A stretch of 64,000 nucleotides of DNA, taken from assembly GCA_007922195.1 (NCBI GenBank), contig ML682003.1:62001-126000 (forward strand), given 5' to 3'. Position numbers and translations under genes: made by a program. This DNA comes from Podocnemis expansa. Taxonomy: Eukaryota; Chordata; Testudines; Podocnemididae. The notes under the pieces are model-generated. The model worked only from the letters and a program-made list of their open reading frames with translations. It did no database searches and had not been told where the DNA came from. The stretch's first letter is position 1, and each line of letters opens with the position of its first letter. Below are positions 58,928-64,000 of the stretch, piece by piece.

Positions 58928-59903
58928 GGCTATGTCTACGCACAGGCAGTTAAATTAATTTAACTTAAATCAATTTAATAAAATTGATATAAAATCATTA
59001 AATCAATTTAGGTGAAATCGATTTAACAGGCCACCACTAAAAACTGAGATCGAACTAGCATGTCCAGGGAAAGGACTTGCTAGGTCAATTTAAGACAGGG
59101 GCACCATGGGATGTGTGGCAACATGGACCCCAGGATATGCCATACCACCCACCCAATCCCCTGCCTGGCTGTCGCCCAGTTAGCCGGGTGGTGGGGAAGA
59201 GCACCCCTCCACCTGGCTCTGAATGCATTGAGCCAGGCAGGGGAGAAGGCATCCCCCCACCTGGCTGCAGCCCAAGGTGCTCAGCTGGGTATGGGGAAGA
59301 GACCACCATGCCCAGCTCCCTGCGTGCAAGCCAGGAGGTGAGGAGAAGAGCCCCTGTGCACAGCTTCTATAGCCCTAACTGGGCGCGGGAAAGGGACCCC
59401 TGTGTCCACATCCCCCACTGCTAGCTGGGCATGGGGGAAAGGGAGCCACTGCACCCAGCTCCTGCTGCACTGCCTGAGTGGTGGGGGAGGAGAGACCTCC
59501 ACACCCAGCTCCCCCAGTGCTAGCTGGGCAGCGGGGAAGGGACCCCCACCGCCCTGCTCCCCCACCGCTAGCCAGTGGCAGGGAAGGGACCCCTGGCGAC
59601 ACCTCCCCCACTGCTAGCTGGGTGGTGGGGAAGGGACCCTGGAAGGAAGAAGGTCAAATTTTGTTAAATCGATATAACACTTATATAGAGATAACATGTC
59701 CATACAGTGTTACATTGATATAAGTTTTGATTTAACTGTCATATCGATATAAAACTAGGTTTTATTGTATCAATATGATTTTCCTAATATCAAAATGAGG
59801 GAGTTCCTCATTTTGATATAAGGAAACGTCATGTGGACCTACCATTTTTTAAATCAAAATAACCAGCATTATTTTGATTTAAACAGGGTGTGTGGACATG
59901 CCC
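58928..59903. mobile_element. Harbinger-like MITE with minisatellite core
   Basis: Ends ggctatgtctacgcac and gtgtgtggacatgccc. Flanks taa (58925-58927) and tta (59904-59906). The arms carry 'ttaaatcgat'/'tttgatataa' palindromes and the core 'ggcaccatgggatgtgtggc'. A GC-rich tandem block ('gctagctgggcagcggggaa gggaccc') lies at about 59170-59640. It begins inside the right TSD of the neighbouring hAT element, so it inserted there later. Frames up to 115 codons in the block are artefacts. Confidence 0.85.
59170..59640. repeat. GC-rich minisatellite in the MITE
   Basis: Degenerate repeats of 'gctagctgggcagcggggaa gggaccc' plus 'cccagctcccc', unit roughly 55-65 bp, in 7-8 copies. Equivalent MITEs at 16818 and 47466 lack this expansion. 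Confidence 0.8.
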
Positions 59904-60135
59904 TTAGTGTATTTGCATTTTTGTTGCATTCAATGTTAATAGAGGAGGATAAAAGAATAGACCTACTGCCTCTTCCTTTACGTGTGTGTCTTCCACCATA
60001 CCTTCTAACCATGTGGTCTCTAGGCACTAGATCAGACATGTACAGTTGGGTTGCTCAAGCCCTTCTGCGTGCATGAGTCATAGAGTTGAGGAACTGCTAT
60101 TATATAATCTTGTGCAACTTTCGCTGTATTAACAG

Positions 60136-60272
60136 TGAGAGTCCTGTGGCATCTTAAAGACTAACAAATATCTTCAGGCATAAGCTTTTGTGGATTGCAA
60201 CCCACTTTGCTGGATGCAAAGTGCCACAGTACTATAATTGTTTTTGCTATATACAGACTAACACGAAATCCT
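60136..60272. mobile_element. Old PLE tail pair
   Basis: 'gagtcctgtggcatcttaaa gactaacaaat' and 'ggcataagcttttgtgg' (reverse tail), then 'gtgccacagtactataattg' and 'atacagactaacacgaaat' (forward end). More diverged than the other copies, so from an older subfamily. Confidence 0.75.
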
Positions 60273-60311
60273 TAATATGAATTATTACAATCAAAGAGAA
60301 AGGATGAATAT

Positions 60312-60627
60312 CAGGGGTGCCGCTGGTGCTGGGCACCCAGGGCACATGCCCTGAATCCCAGCTCAGGTGCCCCGGATCTGGCAGAGTCACCCCTGTCCCG
60401 GTCTCCGGTCCAATTGGGCCGGAGATCCGGGTCCCGGCCACCCGTGGCAGCAGTGGCCCTGACCCCAGCCAGGGATTTGGGGCCTGGCTGCCCGCAACGG
60501 CGCGGTGGCTTCCGGCTCTGTCCCCCAGCCAGCGGGCGGGGCCTGTGGGCTGGGGGTGGGGCCTGTGGGTCAGGGGTGAAGCCTTTACCCGTGCCCCAGG
60601 TCCCTCCCTGGGGCAGTGACGCCCCTG
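60312..60627. mobile_element. hAT-type GC-rich element
   Basis: Perfect 8-bp TSD atgaatat (60304-60311 and 60628-60635). Start caggggtgccgctgg, end ggcagtgacgcccctg; good inverted repeat. 316 bp, strongly GC-rich, so frames of 100-158 codons cross it without meaning. Confidence 0.92.
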
Positions 60628-60635
60628 ATGAATAT

Positions 60636-61296
60636 GCTGTTTACAGTGTGTCACATTGTATTACAATGAATTTCACTTGGTCAACTTGGGACACCATTAG
60701 TTTCCATGATGGATCAAATGGATTATGGAAGCTAGTCCCATGGAGCAGTCAGAGGCATGATACTTCAGTGATGGCATCTTTGAACAAAGATGATTGGAAA
60801 AAGAAAACTAGGCTCATAAAAAAGGCAAAACTTACGATTAGAAGGGTTAAAACTAGATGTCCTTTGTATTTTTATTTTATTTATTTTTAGCTTCTCAAAA
60901 ATACTGTGATTATCAAATTAAGATTTTAGCAAACTGAAAATTTCCAGTAAACTGTACTGAAAACAAGTGTATAAAGGCAAAAATGTACACGGAAAACAAA
61001 ATAGTCCAGATGTGCATCTGTAGCACACCATGAGCTTATGTGAAACATTGTGTGCCTGTTCACTTAACTCCAGTCTGTAGTGGTAAGAAATGAAAAAAAA
61101 AAAAACTACTTCATGCATTCTGAAGTGTGACCGGACCCCTACAAAGTGATATCTGTATATGGTCTAGGTGTTCGTCAACCCCTTCTGTCCATAATCAGGG
61201 CTTTACTTGGAGGTCTCCATCACAATTAGTAATCAGCCCTGACCCTGCTCAGCCTGTGAGATCTGCAAAGTTCACAATTGCATGAATAAATCAAGA
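60636..61296. other. No gene recognised
   Basis: About 660 bp, AT-rich; a poly-A tract near 61094. Confidence 0.4.
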
Positions 61297-61382
61297 TCTT
61301 TGTTAAGTCAACTTAAAAGAAGTGTGGACTCATTAAGTTGACTTAATAAAGTTGACTTAGTTTTTGTGGTGTAGACCTAGCC
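61297..61382. mobile_element. Truncated MITE end (aagttgac subfamily)
   Basis: 'ttaagtcaacttaa' and 'aagttgacttaataaagttg', then the terminal 'gtggtgtagacctagcc'. Only the right end is recognisable; the left terminal repeat is missing. Confidence 0.6.
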
Positions 61383-61505
61383 ACATGAGCCTAGCACTGA
61401 AGAGACCTTGGTTCTATGTGTGGCATTTACTCATCTATAAAATGGGAGTGATGATACTGACCTTTGTAAAGAACATTGAGATCTACTTGTACATGTCAAT
61501 TACTA
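61383..61505 (+). repeat. MIR-type SINE
   Basis: 'gagcctagcactgaagagac cttggttc', 'catctataaaatgggagtga tgatactgacctttgtaaag' and 'cattgagatctacttg' follow the MIR order. Decayed, middle part short. Confidence 0.75.
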
Positions 61506-62559
61506 TTGTAATTGACTATATGCAATGTAATTGACAAATTTTACCTTTTTTTCTGTTGAATATATTGTGTGTCAACAAATCTCAAATTTTTCAACTTTGT
61601 TCGTTATTAGTAGGGACTCACTAATCAGGAGCTGGTCAAAAAAAAAAGGGAAAGAAGAAAGAGGAAGAAAAAGAAAAAAAAAAAAGAACAAAAAGGATTG
61701 TTTCCCCTCCTGACAAAAAAAGCCCTAAAAATACCCCTCCTCCCAACTCCCCCCTACATTGGGGAGGGGAATTTCCATGCAGATATAAAAATTTTGACAA
61801 TATGAAATCTTTTTTATCTTATCTTTTACAAATAACCAAAACAACTGTTAATTTTTTTTTCATTGTATAAAAATCTCAGTTTGCAGTAAATGGAATATCA
61901 AGGTTTACAACCATTTTGATAATATTTTTTGAAAAGCATAAAGGTTTGGTTTGGTTTGTTTTCCTAAAGGAAAATTAACATAGACTCTACCTTCCTTGTA
62001 GTTTTCAACATGGAGTTTGAAAGCAGGGTATAAAATTCTTTCTGTGGGTTTGATTGTAGAGATCAGATTTAATCTCTGAACACTGATGTCTCTCTTAAAT
62101 GTCTGCCAGGTTTTATTGAAATGGATTTTATTATTTATAGTGGAATACTGCAGTGATGTGTCAGGGAGGTGTTATTTTTTCTATGTGTATGTGTTTTGTT
62201 TTGTTTTTTTATCAGTTATTGTCAGTACTCAAGGGCTGATTCTGTCTTCTGTTATTTTACTATTATTACTCCTCAGGCCAGTAATCATTTTTGCCTCAAG
62301 TGGCCTGAGTTTGATATGAAGAGCAGCACACAGAGACGTGAACTCTAAGAAGAAGAATACACAGATAGGGGTTACCAATTCTAGCAAAGGAACCCCTGGA
62401 TTCAGGTCCAACAGAATATTAGGAGTTGAGATAAAACAGAGCAGAGACAATTATTGGGGAGGTTTTCTTAATGTGGATATTTAATAAAAGATAGGTTAGT
62501 CTCTTCAATCACTTCTAATCGGCTTGTTTTCTAATACAAGAACAAAGGGACAGTCAAGG
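61506..62559. other. No gene; A-rich tract
   Basis: An A-rich purine tract at about 61637-61693 generates a lysine-rich frame. T-rich tracts near 62190-62212. Nothing else recognised. Confidence 0.4.
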
Positions 62560-62720
62560 AAACTGGAGGGTGACAAATTCAAAGCTAAAAAAGCGTACTT
62601 CCACACAACATGAAATTTTGCTGTGCAACTAACTCATTGCCACAAGATATCACTGAGAACAAATGCATGGAAGAATTCAAAACCAGATTATATGGATCAC
62701 AAGAATATTCAGAGCTATAG
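62560..62720 (+). repeat. CR1-like C-terminal remnant
   Basis: 'gtgacaaattcaaagctaaa', 'acttccacacaacatgaaat tttgctg' and 'ctcattgccacaagatatca ctgag' match the end of the ORF in the CR1 subfamily whose 3' UTR appears at 63600-63765. Decayed. Confidence 0.6.
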
Positions 62721-63599
62721 CAGAAAGGATTTTTAAAGAAATAAAAACTTTTTAGTAGGTTCTTTTTATAAGCAGGAAAAGATGAACCTCAGTACATTTC
62801 TGCTGGTCGTCCCTGACTTTGGACATCTGACATTTCTGTTGATTCCATCAGTGGTGAAATGGTACAGATAAGCCATCACCAAGGCAGGAAGAAAAGAAAA
62901 TGTCCTTTCTAAAATTCTCTGCTATTTTAGAATAATCAAAGGTAGAGCCAGTCAAAACAACCTTTCATATATATGTTTTCCATTAAAAATGTAGCTGTGT
63001 CGAAATCAAAATGTCTAATGGGAGCATGTGTATTTAGATGATTTTTTATGGGAAAACATCACAATGAATCTCAGTTACTTCTGAGAATGCTGGACTTTTT
63101 TTAGTTCAATAAATTGATGTTTTGCTTTCAGAATAATTTAATTTTAACTGTCATAGATTATGGAATATTGCTTTGACATTATCAAAACAATGTTTTTACC
63201 TTACCAAAATGAAAGTAGACAATACTGAAACATTTTTTCTGGCAATTCTGATTCAAATTTTTGCTGGAATTACAATTCTACAATTGTGAGGCTTCCCAGG
63301 GTTGTGAGGAATGTCTCTAACACCTGATAGTGTCAGGGATCCTTCACTGTGCCTGCCATGGGGTCAGTTCACAATGCCATTGACCATGGTCTACTGGACA
63401 TTCACAGTATTTACAAATTCGCTGCATCCAAAGAAACACTAAACACAATTTTCATCTCAAATCACCACTCCACTGACCACACAATACTTAGATTTGTTTA
63501 TAATGAAATCAACTATAGTTTTATTTAACAAATCATAGAGAGACAAGTAGTAGCAACTTCAAATAGTGGAGACAAAGAGTTGCATATAAAATGCAATCA
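62721..63599. other. No gene or repeat recognised
   Basis: About 880 bp, AT-rich, between two CR1-like pieces. If the two are one copy, this would be an insertion or a diverged UTR, but I see no TSD. Confidence 0.35.
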
Positions 63600-63765
63600 T
63601 AACATACATTGTTTGAGTGCTGGATGAGGGCTAGATCACTCAATAATTAACGTTTTCTATTCATCCTTCCTGAAACCTCTGCCATTAGCCATTGTCAGAA
63701 GGCAAACTATTAAGCTGGATGGACTGCTGGTCTAACCCAGAATGGTCTTTCTTATATTCTTCATC
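63600..63765 (+). repeat. CR1 3' UTR
   Basis: 'gagggctagatcactcaata', 'ctctgccattagccattgtc' and 'ctggatggactgctggtcta acccag', ending tcttatattctt: same subfamily as 38341-38905 and 57170-57355. Confidence 0.8.
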
Positions 63766-63898
63766 TAGAAAATCTAGAAACTAGACTTAATTAACAAGAT
63801 ACCCTCATGGCTTGTAGAGGATTACTCACTCAAAATCCTTGCAACGCTTTACAGACAGTCTGCTGTGACCCTCCTTTCGTGAGACACACACACACTGT

Positions 63899-64000
63899 GG
63901 CTATGTCTGCACTGCCATTTTTATCTCAAAAAAGCTATTTTGAAACAGCTATATCGATTTTAAATCAAAATAACTATTTCAAAATAGCGTGTCTTCATGG
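63899..64000. mobile_element. MITE left end, cut by the window
   Basis: Begins ggctatgtctgcactgcc and continues with 'aaaaagctattttgaaac' and 'atcaaaataactatttcaaa' palindromes up to the last base. The right end lies outside the window. Confidence 0.75.

Noticed and set aside
58224..59723. Many frames of 60-122 codons on both strands
   Set aside because: GC-rich interiors of a hAT element and of a MITE minisatellite; no motif, no start context, frames overlap on opposite strands.
60247..60890. 135- and 158-codon frames on opposite strands
   Set aside because: Both cross the borders of the hAT element at 60312-60627 and join unrelated sequence; composition reflects GC content.
1..64000. CRISPR arrays, bacterial operons, phage or plasmid features
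   Set aside because: No regularly spaced direct repeats, no dense coding, and the repeat content is that of an amniote nuclear genome.

Overview
This window looks like non-coding vertebrate nuclear DNA, most likely from a turtle, with a crocodilian as the second choice. I found no host protein-coding gene, rRNA or tRNA gene, CRISPR array or bacterial feature. The organism call rests on the repeats: many CR1 LINE remnants, a tRNA-derived SINE with a CR1-like tail, MIR-type SINEs, many short hAT and Harbinger-like non-autonomous DNA transposons, and many Penelope-like element (PLE) tails. The moderate GC, the long stop-rich stretches and one assembly gap (10 N inside a TATAA microsatellite) fit an intron or gene desert.

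Layout. 0-10 kb: a reverse CR1 end (about 1.9-2.8 kb), a 984-bp hAT element interrupted by a solo LTR (4.2-5.2 kb), CR1 pieces interrupted by PLE tails (5.5-7.3 kb), and a short MITE (9.1 kb). 10-20 kb: mostly unique sequence, with a decayed LINE reverse transcriptase piece (12.2 kb), a microsatellite with the N gap, a tRNA-SINE (13.4 kb) and two MITEs (16.8 and 18.9 kb). 20-29 kb: a cluster of PLE tail copies (20.3-23.9 kb), then repeat-poor DNA. 29.7-38.9 kb: the densest nest. One CR1 copy holds two hAT elements, one of which holds a head-to-head PLE insertion. It is followed by a PLE split by a MITE, a 1-kb PLE with the remains of its GIY-YIG endonuclease, and two further CR1 ends. 39-50 kb: mostly unique sequence, with a small hAT, a MIR, a MITE and CR1 fragments. 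50-64 kb: a 948-bp hAT inside a MIR, more PLE tails, several GC-rich hAT and MITE elements with internal minisatellites, and a MITE cut by the window end.

The best-supported results are target-site duplications (TSDs) that I could read directly. About ten hAT-type elements have 8-bp TSDs, several of them perfect. The PLE insertions have TSDs of about 10-14 bp. One MITE has a TAA duplication whose empty site can be reconstructed. The most interesting observation is that the PLE tail contains a hammerhead-ribozyme core: CTGATGA, a hairpin, GAAA, a palindromic AGCT stem III, and a short stem I. One copy at 34.24-34.28 kb keeps every core base. Most other copies are broken at core positions, often in the same way (CTGACAA).

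Everything here comes from reading by eye. Repeat boundaries without a stated TSD are approximate, and family names come from recognised motifs, not from a database search.
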